From: Candidatus Symbiopectobacterium sp. NZEC151
Lineage (GTDB): Bacteria > Pseudomonadota > Gammaproteobacteria > Enterobacterales > Enterobacteriaceae
Direction of reading: 5' to 3'
DNA: 64,000 nt
NCBI RefSeq assembly: GCF_025962655.1
Contig: NZ_JAGFPE010000008.1
Location: 186,001-250,000, forward strand
Both the position numbers and the translations under genes were made by a program. Of this stretch, positions 26,483-38,951 are shown piece after piece. The notes beneath the pieces are model-generated. The model was given only the letters and a program-made list of their open reading frames with translations. It made no database searches and was not told the DNA's origin. Positions within the stretch are counted from its first letter, which is position 1, and each line of letters opens with the position of its first letter.

Positions 26483-27664
26483 ATGGCTAAACATGATGAC
26501 GAGCATTATCATGATCAACCCGACGAACATGGTGATAAACATATCGTGCCTCCGGTTGATCACTGTGGTGAGTTTCCTTTACCACCTGTCGAACACTGTG
26601 GTGACCATCCATCACTGCCACCTTACTATCCCTGTGTGGAGGATCCACCGCCACCACCTTACAATCCTTGCGGCCAGTACCCGCCACCCTACAACCCCTG
26701 TATCCCCGATAACCCCTGTAGTGAGTATCCACAACCTGAAACTTACGGTGAACCAGAGGAATGTGGTTGCCATCATGATCCCGATGGTATTGCGCCGTTT
26801 CATGGATATGTCGTAACGCCTCGTTCCCGAGCCCATTATGCGCGCTCCAGGGGATGGATTAGTAACCACCAAGCAACGGAAATGGAAGGGCAAAAAAATT
26901 TCCCGGCGTTTAATAATGGTACTCACAGCAGTAATCTCCTTTGGTTTCCTGGGGAGGCTGGGCCTTTTCCTGACGAAACACGGGTCGCTCCCCCAATACC
27001 ATTAACTCTCCCGGATGGCGTTATTCTGAGCGGTGGTCGTACCGATGCCCGTGATATTGTGAACCTTTCTGATAGCGAATTACTCACCGCGCGTGGCGCT
27101 GTGTGGCCAAAATTCCCTGTACGGCCAGGCCAACTGATTCCGATCAATTGGAACCACACGGTGCTTCACAGAACACGCGGTTATCGCTATTTCATTACCC
27201 GCCCTACCTGGAATAGAAATCATCGGCCAACGCGTGCAGATTTTGAACCGGCACCGTTTGAAAGTAATTTCCACACAAACCGATATTTTTGGAATGAATC
27301 GCTACAATCAATGGGGCCAATGGGTAATCAAGCTATTATGATCCCATCAGCGCCCAGAACGGGCCATCATATTATTTTAGCGGTATGGCTGGTCGCGGAC
27401 TCTGGGGCCGGTTTTTATGGCGCACTGGATGTTGATTTTGGCGGTGGCGGCGGTGGCGGAGGAGGTGGTGGTGGTCCTATTGATCCGCCGCCACCGCCGC
27501 CGCCGCCGCCGGGAGGTTATCCCCAATGGCAGTTGGGTACACGGTATGAAGTGGGAGACCGAGTGACGTTTCAAGGCCTGAACTATCAATGTATACAAGG
27601 GCACCGAGCAGACTCACCCGCATGGAATCCGGCGCAGGCTCGCACTCTGTGGAGGCTGATATAG
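26483..27664 (+). CDS. Multidomain AA10-like protein: His/Pro/Cys-rich head, AA10, Gly/Pro linker, CBM5/12
   Basis: This gene encodes 393 aa. Residues 1-104 form a His/Asp- then Pro/Cys-rich region with near-repeats (PPVDHCGEF/PPVEHCGDH, PYNPCGQYPPPYNPC) and no signal peptide; a TGA at 26477-26479 in frame excludes a longer N-terminus. The AA10 domain starts at H107 (FHGYVVTPRSR), with the second His at H229 (TVLHRTRGY) and the end GFYGALDVDF. A run of 12 Gly (320-331) and a Pro run (335-343) link to a C-terminal chitin-binding CBM5/12 module (346-393, conserved Trp/Tyr, GDRVTFQGLNYQC). It is the relative of the gene at 22506-23282. Export route and activity are unknown. Confidence 0.87.
   Translation: MAKHDDEHYHDQPDEHGDKHIVPPVDHCGEFPLPPVEHCGDHPSLPPYYPCVEDPPPPPYNPCGQYPPPYNPCIPDNPCSEYPQPETYGEPEECGCHHDPDGIAPFHGYVVTPRSRAHYARSRGWISNHQATEMEGQKNFPAFNNGTHSSNLLWFPGEAGPFPDETRVAPPIPLTLPDGVILSGGRTDARDIVNLSDSELLTARGAVWPKFPVRPGQLIPINWNHTVLHRTRGYRYFITRPTWNRNHRPTRADFEPAPFESNFHTNRYFWNESLQSMGPMGNQAIMIPSAPRTGHHIILAVWLVADSGAGFYGALDVDFGGGGGGGGGGGGPIDPPPPPPPPPGGYPQWQLGTRYEVGDRVTFQGLNYQCIQGHRADSPAWNPAQARTLWRLI
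27440..27498 (+). repeat. Perfect 14-bp inverted repeat formed by the Gly and Pro codon runs
   Basis: GGCGGTGGCGGCGG at 27440-27453 (Gly codons) is the exact reverse complement of CCGCCGCCACCGCC at 27485-27498 (Pro codons), with a 31-base loop. The mRNA could form a very GC-rich hairpin just before the CBM coding region. Confidence 0.75.
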
Positions 27665-27690
27665 CGGCAGGTTTCTAATCAGAACACATT

Positions 27691-27721
27691 AATACCGGGC
27701 AACCTGTTGCCCGGTATTTTG
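27691..27721 (+). terminator. Terminator after the fourth AA10 gene
   Basis: AATACCGGGCAAC and the complementary GCCCGGTATT form a strong stem around CTGTT, ending in TTTT. It lies 27 bp after the stop codon. Confidence 0.8.
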
Positions 27722-27848
27722 ACTTGTGGTGCGGCAAGCACCTGTCACTTTGTTCGGTGATGATTCAGGTGAGTCAGTTATCCATTGCCTAACCTCACAC
27801 AATCACAGTAGCCTACCGCCTATCTCTCTATCTTAAGACGCGTCCCGC

Positions 27849-28424
27849 ATGCTACTACTCATCGACAACTACGACTCTTTCACCTACAACCTCTACCAGT
27901 ACTTTTGTGAGCTGGGTGCCAAGGTGCTGGTTAAACGCAACGACGTCCTGACGCTAGCGGATATCGAAACGCTGGCACCGACACATCTGGTGATCTCCCC
28001 CGGTCCCTGCACGCCGGATGACGCAGGCATTTCTCTGGCGGCGATTCGCCATTTTGCTGGCAAGTTGCCCATTCTTGGCGTGTGTCTCGGCCATCAGGCG
28101 CTGGGGCAGGCATTTGGTGCGCGCGTGGTGCGGGCACGTCAGGTGATGCATGGCAAAACGTCCTTGATACAGCACACCGGGAACGGCGTTTTTAGCGGGC
28201 TGGCAATGCCATTAACCGTGACGCGCTACCACTCTCTGGTGATCGACCCCGCCTCTCTGCCCGCCGAGTTTGACGTCACGGCCTGGACGGAGCGTGAAGG
28301 TGAGCGTGATGAAATCATGGGAATACGCCATCGCACCTTGCCGTTAGAAGGGGTGCAGTTTCATCCTGAAAGCATTCTGAGCGAGCAAGGGCATCAACTG
28401 TTGCAGAACTTCCTTAATACCTGA
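27849..28424 (+). CDS. pabA: Aminodeoxychorismate synthase glutaminase subunit
   Basis: This gene encodes 191 aa of a class I glutamine amidotransferase. The nucleophile elbow GVCLGHQ places Cys79, and the His/Glu pair lies in VQFHPES near residue 171. With PabB it makes 4-amino-4-deoxychorismate for folate synthesis. It is followed by argD and crp as in E. coli. TrpG is a close relative, but the gene neighbourhood supports PabA. The ribosome site before ATG 27849 is weak. Confidence 0.94.
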   Translation: MLLLIDNYDSFTYNLYQYFCELGAKVLVKRNDVLTLADIETLAPTHLVISPGPCTPDDAGISLAAIRHFAGKLPILGVCLGHQALGQAFGARVVRARQVMHGKTSLIQHTGNGVFSGLAMPLTVTRYHSLVIDPASLPAEFDVTAWTEREGERDEIMGIRHRTLPLEGVQFHPESILSEQGHQLLQNFLNT

Positions 28425-28486
28425 GGTTATCAGCATGCGCTGCGATAAAACGGACTGTCATAACGCGCTATTTTATAATCCTGCGT

Positions 28487-29772
<1,286 letters not shown>

Positions 29773-29784
29773 TGCTGGCTCGTC

Positions 29785-29817
29785 AAAAGCACGCTGCGCA
29801 GCGCGCAACGTGCTTTT
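29785..29817. terminator. Bidirectional terminator between argD and crp
   Basis: AAAAGCACG (29785-29793) pairs with CGTGCTTTT (29809-29817) around a GC-rich inner palindrome. A/T runs on both ends suit termination of both convergent genes. Confidence 0.8.
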
Positions 29818-29838
29818 GTCTAAACGGTGCTGCTGATA

Positions 29839-30471
29839 TCAGCGTGTGCCGTACACCACGATAGTTTTGCCGTGCGCCGAGATCAGGCTCTGATCTTCCA
29901 GCATTTTCAAAATACGGCCTACCGTTTCGCGGGAACAGCCAACAATCTGACCAATTTCCTGACGCGTGATCTTGATTTGCATCCCATCCGGGTGCGTCAT
30001 GGCATCGGGCTGCTTCGCCAGGTTCAACAGCGTCTGCGCGATACGGCCCGTGACATCCAGGAAGGCCAGGTTGCCCACCTTCTGGGAGGTCACCTGGAGG
30101 CGACGTGCCATCTGTGAGGAGAGACGCATCAGAATATCCGGGTTGACCTGGATCAGCTGACGGAATTTTTTATAGGAGATTTCAGCGACTTCGCAGGCTG
30201 TTTTTGCCCGCACCCATGCGCTGCGTTCCTGACCCTCTTCGAACAGGCCCAGTTCCCCAATAAAATCCCCCTGGTTGAGGTAGGAGAGGATCATTTCCTT
30301 GCCTTCTTCATCCTTGATCAGCACAGCCACTGAGCCTTTCACGATGTAGTAAAGCGTTTCTGCCTTTTCACCTTGGTGAATCAGCGTGCTCTTCGATGGA
30401 TACTTGTGAATATGACAATGAGAAAGGAACCATTCAAGAGTCGGGTCTGTCTGCGGTTTGCCGAGAACCAT
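29839..30471 (-). CDS. crp: cAMP receptor protein (catabolite activator)
   Basis: This gene encodes 210 aa, nearly identical to E. coli CRP. The cAMP pocket shows [19 protein letters not shown] (Arg/Ser contacts), and the recognition helix shows [15 protein letters not shown]. The few differences from E. coli that I recognise (for example SSQMAR, TSQKVG, EDQSLIS) lie outside DNA contacts. It is a global regulator of carbon use and, in soft-rot bacteria, an activator of pectinase genes. The gene is divergent from yhfA. Confidence 0.98.
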   Translation of the reverse strand: MVLGKPQTDPTLEWFLSHCHIHKYPSKSTLIHQGEKAETLYYIVKGSVAVLIKDEEGKEMILSYLNQGDFIGELGLFEEGQERSAWVRAKTACEVAEISYKKFRQLIQVNPDILMRLSSQMARRLQVTSQKVGNLAFLDVTGRIAQTLLNLAKQPDAMTHPDGMQIKITRQEIGQIVGCSRETVGRILKMLEDQSLISAHGKTIVVYGTR

Positions 30472-30787
30472 TCGCTGTTATCCTCTGTTGTAATTCACTG
30501 CGCAAATTACAGGGGTCAGAGTTCCCTGTACGGCGTATTAACGTGCTAGTAGTAAAAATTCCGTGTTGGCGGACTGACGTCAGGGAATATACTGGCTTCT
30601 GTATGGCGACGTCACGACCCGTTCTGACCGTCAGTATCAAACTGAAGGAACGGATTCTATTCCTGTTTGTAACACAGCTTGACGAGCCTGTCTTGTGTTG
30701 TCTCGCTTCAGCATGATTAAGCTCTAGTTATCGGCGGTTTTTATATATAACAGTGAGTAATTTTCAAATAAATTTGAGGAGTTGTGG
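30472..30787. promoter_or_regulatory. Divergent crp-yhfA control region
   Basis: This 316-bp region has no gene. By homology with E. coli it should hold the crp promoter with CRP autoregulatory sites, and I see TGACGTCA and GACGTCAC palindromic cores near 30578 and 30608. The yhfA side ends with a GAGGAG ribosome site. No -35/-10 is assigned with confidence. Confidence 0.4.
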
Positions 30788-31195
30788 ATGCAAGCGCGCG
30801 TAAAATGGGTCGAAGATCTGACCTTTCTCGGTGAGTCGTCATCCGGGCATCAGATTCTGATGGATGGTAATGCTGGCGATAAAGCCCCCAGTCCGATGGA
30901 GATGGTGTTGATGGCGGCAGGAGGCTGTAGCGCCATTGATGTGGTGTCCATTTTGCAAAAAGGTCGCAACGCGGTCACTGGGTGTGAAGTCAAATTATCC
31001 TCCACGCGTCGTGAAGAAGCGCCGCGTCTGTTTACCCATATCAACCTGCACTTTGTCGTTACGGGCGTGGGACTGACGGATAAGGTGGTTGAACGGGCGG
31101 TATCGCTGTCGGCGGAGAAGTATTGTTCAGTGGCGCTAATGTTAGAAAAGGCGGTGAAGGTCACTCACAGCCACGAAATCATCGCCGCCGCATAG
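30788..31195 (+). CDS. yhfA: OsmC-family protein YhfA
   Basis: This gene encodes 135 aa from ATG 30788, six bases after GAGGAG; a TTG six bases earlier is the alternative. The OsmC/Ohr fold is indicated by SPMEMVLMAAGGCSAIDVVSIL with one Cys near residue 47 and SAEKYCSVALML with the second, the pair used by peroxide-reducing members. YhfA itself has no firmly established function. It is divergent from crp, as in E. coli. Confidence 0.9.
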   Translation: MQARVKWVEDLTFLGESSSGHQILMDGNAGDKAPSPMEMVLMAAGGCSAIDVVSILQKGRNAVTGCEVKLSSTRREEAPRLFTHINLHFVVTGVGLTDKVVERAVSLSAEKYCSVALMLEKAVKVTHSHEIIAAA

Positions 31196-31221
31196 TTTTC
31201 CGGCGGGCTGTATGCGTTATT

Positions 31222-32091
31222 TCAGCCCGCGCGACGCCCTTCTGCCAGCCGTTTTACCAACGGTGCCATGATCAGTTCCATGGCCAGCCCCATTTTTCCT
31301 CCCGGCACCACCAACGTATTGATGTGTGAGATAAACGAGCCTTGCAGCATCGCCAGCAGGTAGGGATAGTCAATGTTTTCGACGCCCTGGAAATGGATCA
31401 CCACAAAGCTCTCATCCAACGAAGGGATAGCCTTGGCCGCAAAGGGATTTGAGGTATCAATAGTCGGTACGCGCTGGAAGTTGATATGGGTACGAGAAAA
31501 CTGCGGGGTGATGTAAGTGATGTAATCTTCCATAGAACGCACCACCGAATCCATCACGGCTTCACGCGAGTGACCGCGTTCGTTGATATCGCGAACCAGC
31601 TTTTGAATCCATTCCAGATTGACGATAGGCACCACGCCGACCAGCAGGTCAACGTGCTGAGCAACATCGTATTGATCGGTGACCACCGCACCGTGCAACC
31701 CCTCATAAAACAGCATATCGGTAGGATGTTGCATCGGTTCCCACGGGGTAAAGGTGCCGGGCACCTGATTGTAGGGAATCGCCTCATCGTAGGTGTGCAG
31801 GTATTTGCGCGTTTTCCCGGTGCCGTTGCGGCCATAGTCGATAAATGCTTGCTCAAGCAGGCTGAAATCGTTGGCCTCTGGGCCAAAATAGCTGATATGG
31901 CGGCCCAAATCTTTCGCTTTGCGAATCGCCATGTCCATCTCTGGCCGGGTATAACGGTGAAAGCTATCGCCTTCCAGCGAAGCGGCTTTTATCTGCAACT
32001 GCTGGAAGATCTTCCTGAACGCGAGGCTGGTCGTGGTGGTGCCTGCACCACTGGAGCCGGTAACGGCAATGATCGGGTGTTGTTGCGACAT
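31222..32091 (-). CDS. prkB: Phosphoribulokinase-like protein
   Basis: This gene encodes 289 aa, the exact length of E. coli PrkB. The P-loop is GSSGAGTTTTS near residues 12-22, and the uridine kinase-like fold continues with GDSFHRYTRPEMD and DLLVGVVPIVNLEWIQKL. Enterobacteria lack a Calvin cycle, so the physiological substrate is uncertain. It lies next to yhfA and yheU, as in E. coli. Confidence 0.92.
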   Translation of the reverse strand: MSQQHPIIAVTGSSGAGTTTTSLAFRKIFQQLQIKAASLEGDSFHRYTRPEMDMAIRKAKDLGRHISYFGPEANDFSLLEQAFIDYGRNGTGKTRKYLHTYDEAIPYNQVPGTFTPWEPMQHPTDMLFYEGLHGAVVTDQYDVAQHVDLLVGVVPIVNLEWIQKLVRDINERGHSREAVMDSVVRSMEDYITYITPQFSRTHINFQRVPTIDTSNPFAAKAIPSLDESFVVIHFQGVENIDYPYLLAMLQGSFISHINTLVVPGGKMGLAMELIMAPLVKRLAEGRRAG

Positions 32092-32201
32092 GCGGTTGCA
32101 CTCCGTCGGATTAGGCGTTTGAGTAACACGGATCTCACTGTATAGCAGACCCAGTGACGCAAGACGACCCCCCGCGCGTCAGGAAACGGTGATTTTTCAC
32201 G

Positions 32202-32429
32202 TTACGGCGTATTTTCGTTTAGCTGGGTGCGCGGCATGATATTCAGCGTTTCATGCAGCTCTGACCACACCAGCACCACCTCGCCCGAGGCAAGCTGGCG
32301 GCGTATATCCCGGACTTTTTCCTCCAGTGAGCGCTCCTGCTCGCCGTAATCCGTGCCTTCGCGCAACACAAAGGATTCAATAATATTTTGCAGCGTATCG
32401 CTATCAAGCTGCTGCCAGGGAATCATCAT
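32202..32429 (-). CDS. yheU: UPF0270 protein YheU
   Basis: This gene encodes 75 aa from ATG 32429 (MMIPWQQL), aligning with E. coli MLIPW. The conserved block [12 protein letters not shown] and the end [16 protein letters not shown] are clear. Its ATG overlaps the yheT stop (ATGA), implying coupled translation. A longer in-frame reading to 32687 runs through yheT and is an artefact. The function is unknown. Confidence 0.9.
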   Translation of the reverse strand: MMIPWQQLDSDTLQNIIESFVLREGTDYGEQERSLEEKVRDIRRQLASGEVVLVWSELHETLNIMPRTQLNENTP

Positions 32430-33469
32430 GCTGTTGCCTCCGCGGTGTCCGCCGATAGAAAGCGCGTGAACCAGGCTGGAATGCGTTGTTCCAGCCACAT
32501 TTCCGGTTTCAATAATGTTCCGCCGACAAACCCGACGTGCCCGCCGTGCGCCGTCAGTTGGTATTCGATGGTTGCCGGCAGACGGGTGATATCCGGGATC
32601 ACCTCGGGGGTCATGAACGGATCGTCTTGTGCATGGATAATCAGCGTCGGGGTGCGAATGGTGGGCAGTAACGCCAATGCACTGCACTGATGATAGTAGT
32701 CGGCAGCATCCTGAAAACCATGGATACGGGCGGTGATCGCATCATCGAACTCGCGCAACCCCGTGATGCGTTGCAACTGCGCCGGGACAATCGGTAACGA
32801 ACCCGGATAGCGCGCCAGCTTACGCCGGGCATTCTGTTTCAGCTGTCCTACCAGATAGCGCTGATAAATACGGGAAAACCCGTGCTCGATCCTGCGGCTA
32901 CAGGCATCGAGGTGAAACGGCGCGGAGACAATCGCCGCAGCGGATAACAGCCGGGCTTCTTCCCGTTTAGCCAGCAGGCAAGCCAGCATATTGCCGCCCA
33001 GAGAAATGCCGATGGCAGCGGTCGGCACCTCGCCTAGCGTATCCCGCATCCAGCGCAGCAGATAGCTGCCATCATCCGTTTCACCGGAATGGTAGATACG
33101 GTTCAGACGGTTGGGGCGGCCGCTACAGCCGCGAAAATGCATAATCACCGCCAGCCAGCCTTGCTCACGGCACGCTTGCAACAAACCGTGTGCATAGGGG
33201 CTGTGAAAGCTGCCTTCCAGACCGTGAAACAGCACCACGCGGGGTTTATGGCGCGCGCCTTGTGGCGCTTCGCTCCAGGCCAGATCGACAAAATCGCCGT
33301 CAGGCAGATCGAGTTGTTGCCATACCGGCTGTAAACGGGCACGGCGGCGAATCAGGCGCGGCAACAGCGTTTGTACATGCGGGTTATCAGCCCCGCGTAA
33401 CGGGCGAAATGTTGAGGACAACATGGGAATCGAAACGACCTCGGGAAATAATTGTGCGATATTCATCAC
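32426..33469 (-). CDS. yheT: Alpha/beta hydrolase YheT (UPF0017)
   Basis: This gene encodes 347 aa. Hydrolase landmarks are [18 protein letters not shown] (oxyanion region), the nucleophile elbow GISLGGNML with its Ser, the acid in [12 protein letters not shown], and the His in AHGGHVGF. The N-terminal [12 protein letters not shown] is typical of YheT. Its substrate is unknown. The first residues vary in the family, so the start (ATG 33469, with a second ATG immediately following) is less certain than the rest. Confidence 0.9.
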   Translation of the reverse strand: MMNIAQLFPEVVSIPMLSSTFRPLRGADNPHVQTLLPRLIRRRARLQPVWQQLDLPDGDFVDLAWSEAPQGARHKPRVVLFHGLEGSFHSPYAHGLLQACREQGWLAVIMHFRGCSGRPNRLNRIYHSGETDDGSYLLRWMRDTLGEVPTAAIGISLGGNMLACLLAKREEARLLSAAAIVSAPFHLDACSRRIEHGFSRIYQRYLVGQLKQNARRKLARYPGSLPIVPAQLQRITGLREFDDAITARIHGFQDAADYYHQCSALALLPTIRTPTLIIHAQDDPFMTPEVIPDITRLPATIEYQLTAHGGHVGFVGGTLLKPEMWLEQRIPAWFTRFLSADTAEATA

Positions 33470-33583
33470 ACTGCGCTAACCTGCTTGCGCCGCTCAGCGA
33501 GCAGTGCGGTGTAACAGACAGGCTAACGTTCAGTCAGGTCAATAAATCATACCGTAACGGTGGGGACAAGGGGCAGTCAAAAC

Positions 33584-34186
33584 GTGGAACAGGGCTTATT
33601 TTTATCGATGTTGGCTTTTCTCTGGGTGGCGGCAATTACGCCTGGCCCGAATAACATGCTATTGACGACTTCCGGTGCCAACTTCGGTTTTATGCGATCG
33701 CTGTGGCTGATGGTCGGTATCATGCTCGGTATGCAGAGCATTTTGCTGCTGGTGGCATTTGGCGTGGGCGGCATGATCCTGCTCTACCCCTCATTGCACC
33801 TGATACTCAAAGTGCTCGGCAGTCTCTACTTGCTGTGGCTGGCGTGGAAAATTGCGACGGCAGCCTATGAACGGCTGGAGGCCAGCGCACCGCCGCCGCA
33901 ACCGCTGCGCCTGTATCAAGGCTGGCTGCTTCAATTTCTCAATCCCAAAGCCTGGCTGATGGCGCTGGGTTCGGTCGCCAGTTTCAGTCTGGCGGGCAGC
34001 GGCTATAACCATTCGGTGCTGCTGATAAGTTTGGGCATTGTGCTGGTTAATCTGGTTTCAGGCGTTATCTGGCTGGGTTTCGGCACGGCGATTGGCCGCT
34101 TGTTGCGCAGCCGCAGAGCATGGGTGATTTTTAACGTCTCGATGGGGGTGCTTACCGCGGCCTGTGTACTGCTGATCTGGCACTGA
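33584..34186 (+). CDS. LysE-family amino-acid exporter
   Basis: This gene encodes 200 aa from GTG 33584 with AAGGGG about 10 bases upstream; GTG 33560 would add eight residues and has a poorer site. The LysE/RhtB signature AAITPGPNNMLL is near residue 15, and the other segments include LYLLWLAWKIA and QFLNPKAWLMALGSVASF, with about six membrane segments in total. The family exports amino acids such as lysine, threonine or cysteine derivatives. The substrate is not visible. It is divergent from yheT. Confidence 0.88.
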   Translation: MEQGLFLSMLAFLWVAAITPGPNNMLLTTSGANFGFMRSLWLMVGIMLGMQSILLLVAFGVGGMILLYPSLHLILKVLGSLYLLWLAWKIATAAYERLEASAPPPQPLRLYQGWLLQFLNPKAWLMALGSVASFSLAGSGYNHSVLLISLGIVLVNLVSGVIWLGFGTAIGRLLRSRRAWVIFNVSMGVLTAACVLLIWH

Positions 34187-34250
34187 TGATGGCCTGATTT
34201 TAGCCTGTTGTTTTTTGCCATTAATCGCGTTCAGAATCTCGCTGAGGTGG

Positions 34251-34488
34251 GCGTGTCCGCCGGATGAGCGGCATGGATGCCGCGAAAAGCAGCGCCGCGC
34301 CGGGAGCGCGTCGCTGGTGGTCCGAGATGCGGACACGAACGCCGAGGGGACCGCGTAGCGGCGTGATTCCTCGCGAAAAGCCTGGAGCCACGAGGCGGCG
34401 GCGATTGAGCGCCTCGTGTCGGGCGCGGCTACAGGGGCGCAGAAATCAGAGCCTGTTAACGCGCACGAAATATGCACGGTGTTAACAG
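34251..34488. repeat. GC-rich intergenic block with nested inverted repeats
   Basis: The 326-bp gap between the LysE-family gene and yheS holds three inverted repeats: GTGTCCGC (34253-34260) with GCGGACAC (34329-34336); CACGAGGCG (34389-34397) with CGCCTCGTG (34410-34418); and CTGTTAAC (34453-34460) with GTTAACAG (34481-34488). No convincing protein is encoded. The last repeat may be a terminator for the convergent genes. The first two resemble a mobile palindromic repeat or a structured RNA; the identity is not known. Confidence 0.55.
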
Positions 34489-34512
34489 ATATCCCCTTTC
34501 AGGGAACCTGAA

Positions 34513-36420
<1,908 letters not shown>

Positions 36421-36550
36421 AAAGCGTCACATGTTCAGAGTATGTTAAATTATCACGGTTATCTCGGGACCGTGAATGTCCCGTTTGTCGTATCGTTATC
36501 GCGCAGCATGGTAGCGGAAAACCGCGCTCATGACGACGCTTTGGAGGGGA

Positions 36551-37108
36551 ATGATGTCGCAGCCACCGAAGATTTTGCTGCTGTATGCCCATCCGGAATC
36601 GCAAGACTCGGTCGCGAACCGGGTTTTGCTGCAACCGGCGCACCAGTTAGCCCATGTTACCGTACACGATCTGTACGCTCACTATCCGGACTTTTTTCTT
36701 GATATTCACTACGAGCAACAGCTGCTGCGCGAACATCAGGTGATTGTGTTTCAGCATCCACTCTATACCTACAGCTGCCCGGCGCTGCTAAAGGAGTGGT
36801 TTGACCGTGTGCTGTCGCGCGGATTTGCCAACGGTATTGGCGGTAATGCGCTGGCGGGCAAATATTGGCGTTCGGTAATCACCACGGGTGAGCCGGAAGA
36901 GAGCTATCACCTGGAGGGCAATAACCACTTCAGTATGGCAGAGGTGCTGCGCCCGTTCGAAATGACGGCGGCCATGTGTCGTATGCACTGGTTAGCGCCG
37001 CTGATGGTCTATTGGGCGCGCCGACTGCCTGCTGATGTGCTGGCAAGCTATGCCGACGCGTACGGTGAATGGCTGGCTTCCCCGTTACCCAAAACGGAGG
37101 GTGAGTGA
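36551..37108 (+). CDS. kefG: KefG, ancillary quinone oxidoreductase of KefB
   Basis: This gene encodes 185 aa from ATG 36551 (MMSQPPK); a second ATG follows at once, and GGAGGGG lies just upstream. The flavodoxin-like fold shows [12 protein letters not shown] and [17 protein letters not shown], diagnostic of KefG/KefF. It activates the potassium efflux system KefB in electrophile stress. Its TGA shares one base with the kefB ATG. Confidence 0.93.
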   Translation: MMSQPPKILLLYAHPESQDSVANRVLLQPAHQLAHVTVHDLYAHYPDFFLDIHYEQQLLREHQVIVFQHPLYTYSCPALLKEWFDRVLSRGFANGIGGNALAGKYWRSVITTGEPEESYHLEGNNHFSMAEVLRPFEMTAAMCRMHWLAPLMVYWARRLPADVLASYADAYGEWLASPLPKTEGE

Positions 37109-38922
37109 TGGAGAGTTCCCCCCTGTTGAGTGCCGGCATTCTGTTTTTGTTTGTCGCCGTACTGATGGTGCCCATCGCCAGCCGGCTGGGTATCGGTGCG
37201 GTATTGGGTTATTTGATTGCGGGTATCGCCATTGGTCCTTGGGGGCTGGGCTTTATCCGCGATGTTGACGCTATCCTGCATTTCTCTGAGCTTGGCGTGG
37301 TTTTCCTGATGTTTATCATCGGGTTGGAGTTGAATCCGCAAAAGTTATGGACATTACGGCGCTCCATCTTCGGTATCGGTGCCGCGCAGGTTGGGTTTAG
37401 CGCGGCGGTGCTTGGCGGTTTGCTCTATCTGACCGGCTTTTCCTGGCAATCGGCGCTGATTGGTGGCGTTGGTTTGGCGATGTCTTCCACCGCGATGGCG
37501 CTGCAACTGATGCGCGAGAAGGGGATGAATCGCAGCGAATCCGGTCAGTTGGGTTTCGCGGTGCTGCTGTTTCAGGACTTGGCGGTTATCCCCGCTTTGG
37601 CGCTGGTGCCGGTGCTGGCCGGTGTGCAGGGCGAAGTGACCGACTGGAAAGACGTTGCCATCAAGGTCGCGGCCTTTATCGGTATGTTGATCGGCGGACG
37701 CTATCTGGTGCGCCCGCTGTTCCGCTTTATCGCTGCTTCCGGCGTGCGTGAGGTGTTTACCGCGGCGGCGCTGCTGCTGGTGCTTGGCTCCGCGGTCTTT
37801 ATGGATGCGCTGGGCTTCTCCATGGCGCTGGGCACCTTTATCGCAGGTGTGTTGCTGGCGGAGAGTGAGTACCGCCACGAACTGGAAATTTCCATCGAGC
37901 CTTTTAAAGGATTGCTGCTCGGGTTGTTTTTTATCTCCGTCGGCATGGCGCTCGATCTGGGCGTATTGTTTACCCATATCGACGAAGTGTTGCTGGGGGT
38001 CTTCCTCCTGGTTATGGTCAAGGGCGTTGTGCTGTACGTACTGGCGCGCGTGAACCGGATGCGGCGCTCTGAACGGCTTCAGTTTGCCGGGGTGCTCAGT
38101 CAGGGCGGGGAGTTTGCGTTTGTGCTGTTTTCTGCGGCGGCGGCGCACAAGGTGTTACAGGGCGAGCAGCTCCCGTTGCTGCTGGTCACGGTAACCCTCT
38201 CCATGATGACCACACCGCTGCTGATGCAGGGGATCGACCGCATTCTGGCGCATCGATATAACGCCACGGAGGAGCATGACGAAAAGCCCTATGTGCAAGA
38301 TGACGAACCGCAGGTCATTATTGTCGGGTTTGGTCGCTTTGGACAGGTGATTGGGCGTTTGTTGATGGCGAACAAAATGCGCATCACGGTACTGGAGCGT
38401 GATATCAGTGCCGTCAGCCTGATGCGCAGCTATGGTTACAAAGTATACTACGGTGATGCCACCGAACTGGAACTGCTGCGGGCCGCCGGAGCGGAACAGG
38501 CGAGTGCAATTGTGGTTACCTGCAATGAGCCGGAAGACACCATGGCCATCGTGCACCTGTGCCAAAAGCATTTTCCCAATCTGGAAATTCTGGCGCGGGC
38601 GCGCGGACGTGTTGAAGCCCATGAATTATTGCAGTCTGGCGTGAAGCATTTCTCGCGTGAAACCTTCTCGAGTGCGCTGGATCTGGGGCGCAAGACGTTG
38701 ATGTCGGTGGGGATGCATCCTCACCAGGCGTATCGTGCCCAGCAGCATTTTCGGCGTCTGGATATGCGCATGCTGCGCGAACTGATGCCGATTCGTCAGG
38801 GGGATGGCGACGTGGCGCAGGTTTCGCGCGTCAAGGAGGCACGACGTGAACTGGAAGACATTTTCCAACGTGAAATGCAGCACGAGCGCCGTCGTCTGGA
38901 TGACTGGGATGAGTACGAATAG
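37108..38922 (+). CDS. kefB: Glutathione-regulated potassium-efflux antiporter KefB
   Basis: This gene encodes 604 aa from ATG 37108, seven bases after GGAGG. A CPA2 antiporter domain with about 12 membrane segments ([19 protein letters not shown] early; [10 protein letters not shown] in the ion site) is followed by the regulatory Q-linker with EEHDEK and a cytoplasmic RCK/KTN domain with the Rossmann motif [11 protein letters not shown]. It exports K+ and acidifies the cell when glutathione adducts bind. It is coupled to kefG. Confidence 0.95.
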   Translation: MESSPLLSAGILFLFVAVLMVPIASRLGIGAVLGYLIAGIAIGPWGLGFIRDVDAILHFSELGVVFLMFIIGLELNPQKLWTLRRSIFGIGAAQVGFSAAVLGGLLYLTGFSWQSALIGGVGLAMSSTAMALQLMREKGMNRSESGQLGFAVLLFQDLAVIPALALVPVLAGVQGEVTDWKDVAIKVAAFIGMLIGGRYLVRPLFRFIAASGVREVFTAAALLLVLGSAVFMDALGFSMALGTFIAGVLLAESEYRHELEISIEPFKGLLLGLFFISVGMALDLGVLFTHIDEVLLGVFLLVMVKGVVLYVLARVNRMRRSERLQFAGVLSQGGEFAFVLFSAAAAHKVLQGEQLPLLLVTVTLSMMTTPLLMQGIDRILAHRYNATEEHDEKPYVQDDEPQVIIVGFGRFGQVIGRLLMANKMRITVLERDISAVSLMRSYGYKVYYGDATELELLRAAGAEQASAIVVTCNEPEDTMAIVHLCQKHFPNLEILARARGRVEAHELLQSGVKHFSRETFSSALDLGRKTLMSVGMHPHQAYRAQQHFRRLDMRMLRELMPIRQGDGDVAQVSRVKEARRELEDIFQREMQHERRRLDDWDEYE

Positions 38923-38951
38923 CACGCATCGCGTGCAGCGAGGAAGGCAAG

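Noticed and set aside
32202-32687. Long reading of yheU to 161 aa
   Set aside because: The extra N-terminus lies within yheT in another frame, and the family protein starts at MMIPW.
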